Source: Nitrospiraceae bacterium
GTDB taxonomy: Bacteria; Nitrospirota; Nitrospiria; Nitrospirales; Nitrospiraceae
NCBI GenBank assembly: GCA_014534095.1
Contig: JACVSD010000002.1
Coordinates: forward strand, 1-41,058
Direction: 5' to 3'
Length of the DNA: 41,058 bases
A model generated the notes under the pieces. That model was not told the origin of the DNA and did no database searches. It saw nothing but the letters and a program-made list of their open reading frames with translations. Positions 25,661-35,436 of this stretch are shown here, piece by piece. The position numbers were made by a program, and so were the translations under genes. Each line of letters starts with the position of its first letter. The stretch's first letter is position 1.

Positions 25661-27526
25661 ATGAGAGAAGGCTGGCAGCTCGAACTCGGGGCTCGAGCAA
25701 TGGAGGGGAACCGGGTCCGGTTTACCGTGTGGGCTCCCTTTGCTAAGACCGCTACGCTTGAAGTGGAGGGCAGGGCGCCGCTCCCCATGCAGCCGTGCCG
25801 CGAAGGGTATTTCGATATCATAGCCAACGATACTGGTCCCGGGGCCCGATACCGGTACCGGCTCGACGGGACGAGCGCGTATCCTGATCCCGCATCGCGC
25901 TGTCAGCCAGAAGGGGTCCATGGGCCGTCGATGGTGGTGGACCCGACTAGCTTTCGCTGGAGCGATGGGTCCTGGGCCGGAATGCCGCTGGACGATCTCA
26001 TCATCTATGAGTTGCATGTCGGCACCTTTACAGAGGCAGGCACGTTTGAGGCGATTATCCCGCACCTGCCCTATCTCAAGGAGACAGTCGGTATCACGGC
26101 CATCGAACTGATGCCCGTGGCTCAGTGTCCAGGGCGGCGGAATTGGGGGTATGACGGAGTCTATCCCTACGCCGTGCAGTGGAACTATGGCGGCCCGGAC
26201 GGACTGAAGCGCTTGGTGGATGCCTGTCATGCGGCCGGTCTGGCCGTCATTCTGGACGTGGTCTATAACCATCTCGGTCCGGAGGGAAATTACCTGGGCG
26301 CCTTCGGTCCCTACTTTACCGAGCGCTATCGAACTCCTTGGGGCGCCGCGGTCAATTACGATGGCCCGGATAGCGATCCCGTCCGGCAGTACATCGTGGA
26401 GAACGCGTTGTACTGGACCACGGAATATCATATCGATGGTTTGCGCCTGGATGCGATTCACGGAATCTACGACTTTGGCGCCACCCATATTCTCGCCGAG
26501 CTATCGGCGGCAGTTCGCCAGCAGGCGGCCTTGCTCAACCGCACGATCGTGGTGATTGCGGAGAGCGACCTCAATGATACTCGCGTCATCGACGACCCTG
26601 CTCAAGGCGGCTATGGGATCGATGCCCAGTGGAGCGATGATTTCCATCATGCCCTGCGGGTGACGCTCACCGGCGAGCAAGAGGGTTATTACCGCGACTA
26701 CCAGGGGATGGTCGACCTGGTCACGGCCATTCAGGAAGGATTTGTGTATAGCGGACGGTATTCCAGGTACCGCCGTCGTCGCCATGGAAATTCGGCCCGG
26801 CATTGTGTGCCCTCCCAATTCGTTGTCTTTTCCCAAAATCATGATCAGATCGGGAACCGCGCGGTCGGAGATCGGTTGAGCATGCACTTGTCGTGTGACG
26901 CCATGAAGGCGGCCCGCGCCCTGGTGCTGCTCTCGCCCTACATTCCGCTTTTGTTCATGGGGGAGGAGTACGGCGAAACCGCCCCCTTCCAATACTTCAT
27001 TGAGCACGGAGACCCCGCCTTGATCGAGGCGGTGCGGCAAGGTCGGCGGAGGGAATTTGCGCCGTTCGGTTGGAAGCCGGAAGAGATTCCCGATCCTCAG
27101 AGCCCCGCGACGTTTGAGCGGAGCCGGGTGCACTTGCAACAACGGACGGAATGGCAGGAGGCCTTGCTGCGTTGGACCGGCGCCCTGATCCGTCTTAGAA
27201 AGACGCATCCGGCCCTCGGAGCGGGCGAGGGGAAGCAGCGGCATCATTCGGTTTGGGTGGTCAACGACCAACCAGTCCTGGTCCTGCATCGTTGGGCCAA
27301 AGGAGGAGAGCAAGAGCGGGCCCTGCTGGTGCTGGGATTGAACCGGCAATCCATGACCGTGGTCCTTACCGAACCGGCCGGACGCTGGATGCGACAGTTT
27401 GACTCCGCGGCCCCTGAGTTCGGGGGGCAGGACCAGGCGCCTCTTCCCAAAGACCTGCTCATTCATTCGCAGGGAGTCCAGCTTTCCATGGCTCCTTATC
27501 AGACCACCCTCTATGTCGGTGTGTAA
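25661..27526 (+). CDS. treZ: Malto-oligosyltrehalose trehalohydrolase
   Basis: This 621-residue GH13 enzyme has an N-terminal E-set/CBM48-like domain (about 5-100) typical of TreZ, then the catalytic barrel. The nucleophile Asp264 (GLRLDAIH), acid/base Glu301 (VIAESDLND) and late FSQNHDQIGNRA are present. The TreZ-type segment GIDAQWSDDFHHAL is intact. The enzyme releases free trehalose from maltooligosyltrehalose made by TreY. The ATG at 25661 follows AAGGAGGTG with good spacing. A GTG at 25628 in frame is unlikely. No treY lies in the window, so the partner must be elsewhere if the pathway works. Confidence 0.93.
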   Translation: MREGWQLELGARAMEGNRVRFTVWAPFAKTATLEVEGRAPLPMQPCREGYFDIIANDTGPGARYRYRLDGTSAYPDPASRCQPEGVHGPSMVVDPTSFRWSDGSWAGMPLDDLIIYELHVGTFTEAGTFEAIIPHLPYLKETVGITAIELMPVAQCPGRRNWGYDGVYPYAVQWNYGGPDGLKRLVDACHAAGLAVILDVVYNHLGPEGNYLGAFGPYFTERYRTPWGAAVNYDGPDSDPVRQYIVENALYWTTEYHIDGLRLDAIHGIYDFGATHILAELSAAVRQQAALLNRTIVVIAESDLNDTRVIDDPAQGGYGIDAQWSDDFHHALRVTLTGEQEGYYRDYQGMVDLVTAIQEGFVYSGRYSRYRRRRHGNSARHCVPSQFVVFSQNHDQIGNRAVGDRLSMHLSCDAMKAARALVLLSPYIPLLFMGEEYGETAPFQYFIEHGDPALIEAVRQGRRREFAPFGWKPEEIPDPQSPATFERSRVHLQQRTEWQEALLRWTGALIRLRKTHPALGAGEGKQRHHSVWVVNDQPVLVLHRWAKGGEQERALLVLGLNRQSMTVVLTEPAGRWMRQFDSAAPEFGGQDQAPLPKDLLIHSQGVQLSMAPYQTTLYVGV

Positions 27527-27620
27527 CGGTGGTCGGGAATCTGGGGTTGCATAACGAGGGCAGGGCACGAACAATAGGAGCGGCGACCTCAGGCAGTGGA
27601 ACCCAATCAAAGGATGCACC

Positions 27621-27989
27621 ATGAAACAGCGGCCGACGAAAAAGGCGTCATCGTCCCGTTCCCCCCGGCGTCCCGCTAGCAAACCGCTGATGACCTTCGA
27701 GTACTTTGATCCTGCGGCGACGACTGTCACGCTGGTGGGCGATTTCAACCAATGGGACCAGAAGGGCCGCCCGATGAAGCGCGACGCGGGAGGATTGTGG
27801 AAAGTCGCGTTGCGGTTGGCCCCGGGCCGTTATGAGTACAAGTTTGTGATCAATGGTGAGCGCTGGGAAGAGGATCCGTTGAATCTCAACCGGGTGCGGA
27901 ACGAACACGGTACTTTCAACTCCATCCGCACGGTTGACGAAGCCCCGCCGGATGACCACGCAAGCGGGAACGAAACCGCCATCCCGTGA
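27621..27989 (+). CDS. Stand-alone CBM48 glycogen-binding protein
   Basis: This 122-residue protein consists of a basic N-terminal tail (KQRPTKKASSSRSPRRP) and one glycogen-binding E-set domain like that of AMPK-beta and the isoamylase N-terminus. Visible features are TLVGDFNQWD, GLWKVALRLAPGRYEYKFVING and a C-terminal NRVRNEHGTFNSIRTV strand pair, with the Trp residues expected for sugar stacking. There is no catalytic domain. It lies between treZ and glgE, so it may target partner enzymes or itself to alpha-glucan. The short Asp/Pro-rich tail is probably disordered. Confidence 0.85.
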   Translation: MKQRPTKKASSSRSPRRPASKPLMTFEYFDPAATTVTLVGDFNQWDQKGRPMKRDAGGLWKVALRLAPGRYEYKFVINGERWEEDPLNLNRVRNEHGTFNSIRTVDEAPPDDHASGNETAIP

Positions 27990-28161
27990 ACCGTATCACA
28001 AGGCGGGAGGTATCTCGGGCTGCTGCCCGATTTCGGGGGCCAGGCAGGGGCCGCGAATCGGCAGCGGCACGCCATGTTCTACGCCCTGCGGCGGACTGCG
28101 GTTCGTGCAGTAGACCGTCTGCCCGAGCGACCGTGACCAGATCAAGGAAGGAACAGCCCCA

Positions 28162-30162
28162 GTGGGTACGACCAGTGAATCCGAAAAGACCGATTGGCCG
28201 TCCATCGTAATCGAGAGCATCATGCCGGAAGTCGATGGCGGTCGTTGGCCGGTTAAACGCGAGGTCGGAGACCGGATAGAGGTGTCGGCGGATATCTTCA
28301 AGGAGGGGCATGATGTCCTCGCGTCCGTGTTGCGATATCGGGCCGTGACCGACGACACCTGGCACGAGACACCGATGGTGCCGCTGGACAACGATCGTTG
28401 GGTAGGCGGCTTTGAGCTCTCCCGCAACACCCGCTACCGGTACACCATCGGCGCCTATGTCAATCTGTTCGAGTCGTGGCGCAGCGAGGTAATCAAGAAG
28501 CACGAAGCCGGTGAACGCCTGGATAGCGAACTGCTGGAAGGCCGGACGCTCGTGGAGGGCACGGCGCGGCGGGCCGTCGGAAGTGACAAAGATCGGCTGC
28601 GGGAATGGCTGAACCGGTGGTCGGTGAACGATCCGGCTGCCGGGCAACTGGAGGTTGCCTTAAATGCCGACCTCAGGGTGCTCGTGGAACGGCACCAGGA
28701 GCGCCGGGCGTGGACGGTCTACGAGCATGAACTCGAGGCGGTGGCCGATCGCGAGCGAGCACGGTATGGGGCGTGGTATGAACTGTTTCCCCGCTCCCAG
28801 GGTCGGACGCCGGGACGGAGCGCGACTTTCCGTGATTGCGAAGCGCGTCTTCCAGCCATCAAGGCCATGGGATTCGACGTCCTGTATCTCACGCCGATTC
28901 ATCCAATCGGGCGCACGCATCGCAAGGGCAAGAACAATGCGCTCGAGGCCACTGCTGACGACCCTGGCAGTCCCTACGCGATCGGTAACGAGCTCGGAGG
29001 GCACGATGCCGTGGAGCCGAGCCTCGGGACGATCGATGATTTTGACCGGTTGGTGGCGGCCGTGGCGGCACACGACATGGAAATCGCGCTGGATTTTGCG
29101 CTTAACTGCTCCCCCGATCATCCCTATGTGAAGGCACATCCGGAATGGTTTGCTCGACGGCCGGACGGCACCATTAAATATGCGGAAAACCCGCCGAAGA
29201 AATATCAGGACATTTACAACCTGAATTTCTACTGTGACGATTGGCGTGCGCTCTGGGAAGAAATGAGACGCGTGATCCTCTTTTGGGTCGGCCATGGCGT
29301 GCATATCTTTCGCGTGGACAACCCGCATACTAAGCCGGTCGGGTTTTGGGCCTGGCTGATCCGGGAAGTGCAGGACCGCCATCCCGAGGTGTTGTTTCTG
29401 TCCGAAGCCTTCACCCGACCGAAGATGATGAAGGTCCTGGCGAAGGCCGGATTCAGCCAATCGTACACGTACTTTACTTGGCGTAACTTTAAACAGGAAT
29501 TGACCGATTATATGAAGGAGCTCACGCGCAGCGACATGCGGGAGTACTTCCGGCCGAACTTCTTCACCAATACGCCCGACATCCTGCCGGAGATTCTGCA
29601 GCACGGAGGCCGTCCGGCCTTTAAATTTCGTTTGGTGCTCGCCGCCACGCTTTCACCCTCTTATGGGATCTACAGCGGCTATGAGCTCTGTGAGCAGCGG
29701 GCGCTTCCCGGCAAGGAAGAGTATCTGGACTCAGAAAAGTATGAATTCAAGGTGTGGGACTGGGACCGGCCCGGCAATATCGTCGATTATGCGACGATGC
29801 TTAATCGGATCAGACGAGAGCACCCGGCCTTGCATGAACTGGAGAATGTGGACTTTTTCGACGCCGACAATGAGCACGTGCTGTTCTACGGCAAACGTAC
29901 GGTGGATGGCCGCGATACCCTTTTGGTGGCCGTCAATTTAAATCCTTTTCAAGTCCAACAGGCTGAGCTTCATATTCCGATCGAGGCCCTGGGCATTTCT
30001 CCGGATGAGATGTATCAGTTGCACAATTTGATCACCGACCAGCGTGATTTGGTGAAGGGGAGCCGGTATTCCGTCCGGCTGGATCCCCAAGTCGAGCCGG
30101 CTGCTGTGTATGCCGTACGCCGGTGGACCCATCGCGAGCAAGAGTTCGATTACTTCTTCTAG
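28162..30162 (+). CDS. glgE: Alpha-1,4-glucan:maltose-1-phosphate maltosyltransferase
   Basis: This 666-residue GH13 subfamily 3 enzyme elongates alpha-1,4-glucan with maltose-1-phosphate as donor. GlgE hallmarks are the N-terminal domain N/S region, YELFPRSQG, KGKNNALEATADDPGSPYA, the nucleophile Asp386 in FRVDNPHTKP, and the acid/base Glu415 in FLSEAFTRP. The C-terminal segment TLSPSYGIYSGYELCE is also typical. The GTG at 28162 is supported by AAGGAAGGA about 9 bases upstream. A 172-base gap separates it from the CBM48 gene. Maltokinase begins 9 bases downstream and supplies its substrate. Confidence 0.95.
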   Translation: MGTTSESEKTDWPSIVIESIMPEVDGGRWPVKREVGDRIEVSADIFKEGHDVLASVLRYRAVTDDTWHETPMVPLDNDRWVGGFELSRNTRYRYTIGAYVNLFESWRSEVIKKHEAGERLDSELLEGRTLVEGTARRAVGSDKDRLREWLNRWSVNDPAAGQLEVALNADLRVLVERHQERRAWTVYEHELEAVADRERARYGAWYELFPRSQGRTPGRSATFRDCEARLPAIKAMGFDVLYLTPIHPIGRTHRKGKNNALEATADDPGSPYAIGNELGGHDAVEPSLGTIDDFDRLVAAVAAHDMEIALDFALNCSPDHPYVKAHPEWFARRPDGTIKYAENPPKKYQDIYNLNFYCDDWRALWEEMRRVILFWVGHGVHIFRVDNPHTKPVGFWAWLIREVQDRHPEVLFLSEAFTRPKMMKVLAKAGFSQSYTYFTWRNFKQELTDYMKELTRSDMREYFRPNFFTNTPDILPEILQHGGRPAFKFRLVLAATLSPSYGIYSGYELCEQRALPGKEEYLDSEKYEFKVWDWDRPGNIVDYATMLNRIRREHPALHELENVDFFDADNEHVLFYGKRTVDGRDTLLVAVNLNPFQVQQAELHIPIEALGISPDEMYQLHNLITDQRDLVKGSRYSVRLDPQVEPAAVYAVRRWTHREQEFDYFF

Positions 30163-30171
30163 CGGAATCCC

Positions 30172-31740
30172 ATGACGCCAAGCGCGCACCAGGAATGGGT
30201 CCAACGATTCCGCGCAGCGTTGGACGCGGACGCCGGCCGGCCCTTGATGGCCTTTCTTCAGCGCCAACGATGGTTCGGCGGCAAAGGACGAGTCATGAAC
30301 GCCGCGCATATCATCGAAGCCATTCTCCTAGACCCCGAACGGCTTCGCGCCTGGCTGGTTCTGGTGGCTGTGGATTACGCGGGCGGCGACACGGAACGCT
30401 ATGTGATGCCGTTGTCGATTCGATCGGCGGTGGGATTGGAGGATCCAGAGGTCCTAGCTCCATGGGCGTTTTCATCCGGATCCGAATACATCTGCGATGC
30501 CACGCATGATCCGAATACCTGGATGGCCGTCTATGAGGCCGTAACCCAGGAGCAGACCCTAGTCGGCGAGCAGGGATGCTTGAACGGACGTGTTCTTCTT
30601 CCGGCGCAGTCCGATCCTCCAGGGGAGGCAAAGGTCTTAGCCGGCGAGCAAAGCAACACCTCGGTGGTCTTTGATGAGCGTGCGATCCTCAAGTTAGTGC
30701 GCAAGGTTGAGACAGGGATCAATCCCGACAGTGAGATGCTGGAATTCCTGACCACTCATGCGACCTGTTTCTTGGCGCCGCCCTTGTTCGGGGTGTTGAC
30801 GTACGATGCCCCAGGCGGCGATGCATCGAGCCGGTCCACGGTGGCGTTGCTTCAACGATTTCTTCCCCGAAGCGTGGACGGCTGGCGCTATACGCAGGCG
30901 CATTTGAAATATGTGCTCGCTGAAGTCGGCGCCGCGAAGTCAGGTGGTTCGGGGGTGGACGCTGGGAACGACAGTTCCGCTTCCTTCCGCCGGGACATGC
31001 GAGCGTTGGGCGCGGTGACGGCAGAGCTACACCTCGCCCTGGCGTCACAGCCAGAGCCGGCATCGTTCCGTCCCGAGCCGATCACCCCCGCGGATGTTGA
31101 CCGGTGGCAGGCGCACCTACGTCAACTCGTTGCGACCGTCTCTCAGGATCTGCGCGGGCTGCCGCCGAATCAGCGGTCCTCTCTGCAGTTGACGGATCCC
31201 GAGATCGCTCGACTGGAGACCGCCTGTCTGGGTTGGTGTGAGGCATTGCGCTCCCTGCCGCGCACCGGCGCGTGCAAAATACGCCATCATGGAGATTTTC
31301 ATCTCGGGCAGGTCCTCAAAATCGATACCGGGTTCGCCGTGATTGACTTTGAGGGGGAACCGGCTCGCTCGCTCGAGGTGCGCCGAGCCAAAACCTGTCC
31401 CTTGAAAGACGTCGCCGGCATGTTACGATCGTTTAGCTATGCGGCCCAGGCGCCTATGATGGCCCCGGACCGGCCTTCCTCGGCAGCGGCAGACTGGCTC
31501 GAGCGGTGGGAATGGGAGATCCGCACCGCCTTCCTGGACGGGTACCGTTCCACGGCGATGCCCGGCAAAGCGGTCTTCTTGCCCCGGACGTGGGAAGAGT
31601 GCGCGGGCATCATCCACGTGTACGAAGTCGACAAGGTGCTGTACGAGATTCAGTACGAACTACGCAATCGGCCAAACTGGCTTCCGATTCCGTTGACTGG
31701 CCTGCGTCGGCTTTGTCGGGCTGTGGCCGCTCACGGTTAA
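30172..31740 (+). CDS. mak: Maltokinase
   Basis: This 522-residue kinase of the Mak/Pep2 type phosphorylates maltose at C1 with ATP to give the GlgE donor. It has an N-terminal cap (QRQRWFGGKGR is typical), a lid and nucleotide region near ILKLVRKVETGINP, and the catalytic segment HHGDFHLGQVL near residues 369-379. Metal-binding VIDFEGEPARS follows. The C-terminal YEVDKVLYEIQYELRNRPNW is the family ending. In many actinobacteria this domain is fused to TreS. Here it is a separate gene, 9 bases after glgE. A Ser/Gly-rich insert (SGGSGVDAGNDSSAS) lies mid-protein. Confidence 0.92.
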   Translation: MTPSAHQEWVQRFRAALDADAGRPLMAFLQRQRWFGGKGRVMNAAHIIEAILLDPERLRAWLVLVAVDYAGGDTERYVMPLSIRSAVGLEDPEVLAPWAFSSGSEYICDATHDPNTWMAVYEAVTQEQTLVGEQGCLNGRVLLPAQSDPPGEAKVLAGEQSNTSVVFDERAILKLVRKVETGINPDSEMLEFLTTHATCFLAPPLFGVLTYDAPGGDASSRSTVALLQRFLPRSVDGWRYTQAHLKYVLAEVGAAKSGGSGVDAGNDSSASFRRDMRALGAVTAELHLALASQPEPASFRPEPITPADVDRWQAHLRQLVATVSQDLRGLPPNQRSSLQLTDPEIARLETACLGWCEALRSLPRTGACKIRHHGDFHLGQVLKIDTGFAVIDFEGEPARSLEVRRAKTCPLKDVAGMLRSFSYAAQAPMMAPDRPSSAAADWLERWEWEIRTAFLDGYRSTAMPGKAVFLPRTWEECAGIIHVYEVDKVLYEIQYELRNRPNWLPIPLTGLRRLCRAVAAHG

Positions 31741-31779
31741 CCGTCAGGAGGCACAAGCCAAAGGACGAGGGACGGCAGT

Positions 31780-32448
31780 ATGTCGAATACCGGATTGCTC
31801 TTTCGCTTCATGGCCTGCAGCGAAATCCAGGAGATCCTTGGGAAGCAGGCGGAAGACGAACGCACACTTGCGGAATTGCTGGAAGATGTGCCCCTGGACT
31901 CGGTGTACTTCCACACGCATAGCTATTTTCTGCGACACCGCTTTATCGAGCGCATGTATCCGAATGATTTTGCCGAATGGATCGGAAGGCAGGTGCGGGA
32001 TCACGTGCTGGCCGAGCGGTTATCGGTCGTGGACCCATTTGATTTCCGCACCCTTGATATGCTGAGGGAAGAATTGATCTCCATCATCGACGATCATCTT
32101 TCCGGCATGGCGACCGTCCCGAGGGCCGGATTCGGCACGCCGTTTTACTTCAACCGGTCTCGCATCCTCGAGGTGCCCACCGGCCTCGAAGTGCGGACGC
32201 TTCGAGAATTCCGTGACGCCCTGTCAGAGGTCGACGTCAGTGCGATTTATTTCCATGTCTTCGAGGCCCATCTGCGGCTCCAGCGAGAGGAGAATGATTT
32301 TTCGGCCTGGATCCGTGAAGGGTTGAAGCTGCCGGACCTGGCCGATCAAATCCGGGCGTTGAACCCGTATCTCGGAAGTCTGGAACGGGTGCGCTCCAGC
32401 TTGCTCAATATGTGCGACGATTATCTGCTGAAGGGCGGATTGGCGTAA
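31780..32448 (+). CDS. DUF5752-family protein
   Basis: This 222-residue soluble protein sits between maltokinase and treS. It has two similar halves. The first contains FRFMACSEIQEILGKQ and VYFHTHSYFLRH with NDFAEWIGRQV. The second contains FYFNRSRILEVPTGLE and IYFHVFEAHLRL with NDFSAWIREGL. The repeated pattern (YFH plus a helix, then NDF-xW) suggests an internal duplication. It resembles DUF5752 proteins, which I know only as uncharacterised. There are no catalytic motifs or membrane segments. The position argues for a structural or regulatory role in trehalose/maltose conversion. Confidence 0.75.
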   Translation: MSNTGLLFRFMACSEIQEILGKQAEDERTLAELLEDVPLDSVYFHTHSYFLRHRFIERMYPNDFAEWIGRQVRDHVLAERLSVVDPFDFRTLDMLREELISIIDDHLSGMATVPRAGFGTPFYFNRSRILEVPTGLEVRTLREFRDALSEVDVSAIYFHVFEAHLRLQREENDFSAWIREGLKLPDLADQIRALNPYLGSLERVRSSLLNMCDDYLLKGGLA

Positions 32449-32463
32449 GGAGCCGCCTCACCG

Positions 32464-34143
32464 ATGCTGAGCCGGGATCCGCTGTGGTACAAGGACGCCG
32501 TCTTCTATGAGATTCCCATCAAGGCCTATGCCGATGGAAACGGTGACGGCGTCGGCGATTTTCAAGGCCTGATCGGTAAACTGGACTATCTCCAGTGGCT
32601 CGGCGTGGATTGCCTGTGGCTCCTGCCGTTTTATCCCTCCCCGCTTCGAGATGACGGGTATGATGTCGCGGATTTCCTCAAGGTCGCGGAACACTACGGC
32701 ACCAACGAGGACATGCGGCGACTATTGGATGACGAGCACGCGCGCGGCATTAGGGTGATCGTCGATTTGGTGATTAACCACACGTCCGAACAGCACCCTT
32801 GGTTTCAGGACGCCCGCCGGTCACCGCAGTCGCCGACGCGCAGCTTTTACGTGTGGAGCGACACCGACCGCAAGTACGAGAAGGCCCGCATCATCTTTAT
32901 CGATACGGAGAAGTCCAATTGGACGTGGGAGCCGGAAGCGAAGCTCTTCTATTGGCACCGCTTCTTCAGTCATCAACCCGATCTGAACTATGACAATCCT
33001 GACGTGCGGCAGGCGATGATCGACACGATGACCTATTGGCTGGATCAGGGATTGGACGGGTTTCGGTGCGATGCGGTGCCGTACCTCTTTGAGCGGGAAG
33101 GGACCATCTGTGAAAACCTGCCGGAAACGCATGACTACTTAAAGGACATCCGCCGACGTATCGACGCCTCTTACGATGGCCGCATCCTGCTCGCCGAAGC
33201 CAATCAATGGCCCTCTGACGTGCGGCCGTATTTCGGGGACGGTGACGAGTTCCACATGGCGTTTCATTTCCCGTTGATGCCGCGACTGTACATGGGCGTG
33301 CGGAGCGAAACGCGCGACCCCATCATCGACATGTTTACCCATACTCCCGAAATTCCGCCGAATTGCCAGTGGTGCCTCTTCCTCCGCAACCATGACGAAC
33401 TGACGCTGGAAATGTGTTCGGGGGAAGAGCGGGACTATATGTACTATACCTATGCGAGCGATCCCAAGATGCGGAGGAACATCGGGATCGCGCGGCGGCT
33501 GGCCCCGCTCCTGGATAACGACCGGCGCAAGATTGAATTGCTGAACAGTCTCGTCTTTACGCTGCCGGGCAGCCCCATCGTCTATTACGGCGATGAGATC
33601 GGCATGGGGGATAATATCCAGTTGAAGGACCGTGACGGCGTGCGGACTCCCATGCAATGGAGCCTGGACCGGAACGGCGGGTTCTCCACCTGCGATCCGG
33701 CCCAATTGTATTTGCCCGTCGTGGCGGACGCGCTGTATGGCTATCAAGCCATCAACGTCGAGGCTCAGAGAGACCTGCCGCACTCGCTGCTGCACTGGAT
33801 GAAGCGGGTCATCGCGGTCCGCAAGCGGCATCCGGCGTTCGGCCGGGGAACCATCACGTTTCTGCGACCGGCGAACGGGAAAGTGTTGGCCCACCTCAGG
33901 CGGCATGACGGCGCCGCGCTCTTGTGCGTGCACAACCTCGCAGGCACTTCGCAGTCGGTCGCGTTGGATATACAGGAGTTCGCGGGCGCGGTGCCCGTCG
34001 AACTGCTGGGTGAGGCGCAATTCCCGCCCGTGACGGACCGCCCGTACGTTCTGACCCTGGCTCCCTACGGCTATTATTGGCTCAATCTCGCGCCGGCGTC
34101 GAGTCAGTCGGAAGCCTATGGTATCGAACAAAGCTTGTTGTGA
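32464..34143 (+). CDS. treS: Trehalose synthase (maltose alpha-D-glucosyltransferase)
   Basis: This 559-residue GH13 enzyme interconverts maltose and trehalose. TreS marks are [30 protein letters not shown] and [18 protein letters not shown]. The nucleophile is Asp203 ([15 protein letters not shown]), the acid/base Glu245 (LLAEANQWP), and the third acid follows His310-Asp311 in [13 protein letters not shown]. No maltokinase domain is fused at the C-terminus. With maltokinase and GlgE it forms the trehalose-to-glucan route. The start is 15 bases after DUF5752, and its TGA shares a base with the treT ATG. Confidence 0.94.
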   Translation: MLSRDPLWYKDAVFYEIPIKAYADGNGDGVGDFQGLIGKLDYLQWLGVDCLWLLPFYPSPLRDDGYDVADFLKVAEHYGTNEDMRRLLDDEHARGIRVIVDLVINHTSEQHPWFQDARRSPQSPTRSFYVWSDTDRKYEKARIIFIDTEKSNWTWEPEAKLFYWHRFFSHQPDLNYDNPDVRQAMIDTMTYWLDQGLDGFRCDAVPYLFEREGTICENLPETHDYLKDIRRRIDASYDGRILLAEANQWPSDVRPYFGDGDEFHMAFHFPLMPRLYMGVRSETRDPIIDMFTHTPEIPPNCQWCLFLRNHDELTLEMCSGEERDYMYYTYASDPKMRRNIGIARRLAPLLDNDRRKIELLNSLVFTLPGSPIVYYGDEIGMGDNIQLKDRDGVRTPMQWSLDRNGGFSTCDPAQLYLPVVADALYGYQAINVEAQRDLPHSLLHWMKRVIAVRKRHPAFGRGTITFLRPANGKVLAHLRRHDGAALLCVHNLAGTSQSVALDIQEFAGAVPVELLGEAQFPPVTDRPYVLTLAPYGYYWLNLAPASSQSEAYGIEQSLL

Positions 34144-35387
34144 TGACGCCGCATGCTGGTCTGGCGGCGAGCATTGAGGAACATGCGATGATCAGGGAAC
34201 TCGAACAGTATCGGGAGGTCGCTCCCAAGGGCACCATTGACTTCCTGCATCGATTGAGCGATCTGGTCCAAGGCAAACGGTTTCTGCACATCAGCGCCGT
34301 GCGCTACGGTGGCGGGATGGCGGAAATCCTGCGGCGGCTGGTGCCTATTATGAAAGCGATGGGCATTGAGGCGCGGTGGGAGGTGATCGCCGGCACTCAG
34401 GAGTTTGCCGATGTCACCCGGCGCATGTCCGATGGCCTGCAGGGACGCCAGGTGGCCATCACGGAAGAGATGTACCGGACGTATCTGGACGTCACGGCTC
34501 GAAACGCCAAAGCGCTGGATCTCGATGCGGATCTGATCTTCATCCATGATCCGCAGCCCGCCGCGCTCGTCGATCATCGCAAGGGCGGGCAGTGGGTATG
34601 GCGCTGTCATCTCGATGTTGGGCAGCCGCACCGTTCCGTGTGGACGATGTTTCGCCGGCATGTCTTGAAATATGATGCGGCGGTCTTTTCCCTCCCGGGG
34701 TTTGCGCAGCGCTTGCCGATCCCAAAATTTCTGATCTATCCCTCGATCGATCCGCTCACCGAGAAGAACCGTGAGCTGTCGCGCGCCGAGATCAGTCAAG
34801 TGCTGGACCGATTCGGGATCGCCCGAGGAAAGCCCATGTTATTGCAGGTGGCGCGGTTTGACCGCTTCAAGGACCAGCTCGGCACCATACGGGCATACCG
34901 GATGGTGAAGAAACACCATGACTGCCAGCTGGTGCTTGCGGGGGGCGGCGTGTTGCACGACCCGGAGGGCGAAGCGGTGCTCGCGGATGTGCAGCAGGCC
35001 GCAGGCCAGGATCCCGACGTTCATATCCTGACGCTCCCGCCCGAGGCCGACCGCGAGATCAATGCGTTGCAGCGGGCGGCGTCGATTGTGCTCCACAAGT
35101 CGTTGAAGGAAGGCTTTGGCGTGGCCGGTTCGGAGGCCATGTGGAAGGGTAAACCGGTGATCGGCGGCACGGCCGGCGGTGTGTCGGCACAGATCGTGGA
35201 CGAGGCGACCGGCTTCATCGTCCATTCGGCCGAAGGCGCCGCCTTCCGCATCCGCTATCTCCTCAACAACCGCGCCGTGATGACGCGCATGGGTGCCATG
35301 GCGAAAGAACACGTCCGCCGGCATTTTCTGATCACCCGGCAATTAAGCGACTATCTCACGATGCTGAAGCTGATGTGCCCTGACTGA
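34143..35387 (+). CDS. treT: Trehalose glycosyltransferring synthase, GT4
   Basis: This 414-residue GT-B retaining glycosyltransferase makes trehalose from NDP-glucose and glucose. It matches archaeal and bacterial TreT along its length: YGGGMAEILRRLVPIMKAMGIEARWEV in outline, FIHDPQPAALVDH, WRCHLDVGQPHRSVW, PSIDPLTEKNRELS, and the nucleotide-sugar motif EGFGVAGSEAMWKGKPVIGG near residue 321. The ATG at 34143 overlaps the treS stop (TGATG). An alternative ATG at 34188 has GAGG upstream and would remove 15 poorly conserved residues. It gives this cluster a de novo route to trehalose. Confidence 0.88.
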   Translation: MTPHAGLAASIEEHAMIRELEQYREVAPKGTIDFLHRLSDLVQGKRFLHISAVRYGGGMAEILRRLVPIMKAMGIEARWEVIAGTQEFADVTRRMSDGLQGRQVAITEEMYRTYLDVTARNAKALDLDADLIFIHDPQPAALVDHRKGGQWVWRCHLDVGQPHRSVWTMFRRHVLKYDAAVFSLPGFAQRLPIPKFLIYPSIDPLTEKNRELSRAEISQVLDRFGIARGKPMLLQVARFDRFKDQLGTIRAYRMVKKHHDCQLVLAGGGVLHDPEGEAVLADVQQAAGQDPDVHILTLPPEADREINALQRAASIVLHKSLKEGFGVAGSEAMWKGKPVIGGTAGGVSAQIVDEATGFIVHSAEGAAFRIRYLLNNRAVMTRMGAMAKEHVRRHFLITRQLSDYLTMLKLMCPD

Positions 35388-35436
35388 GGCGCGATCAGGC
35401 CCCGGTTCATGGTCCATCCGCTGCGAGGACGTTTAA

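Noticed and set aside
33139..34131. A 330-codon reverse open frame inside treS (with similar long antisense frames over treZ, glgE and treT)
   Set aside because: The forward genes are unmistakable and the reverse translations lack recognisable folds or ribosome binding sites.
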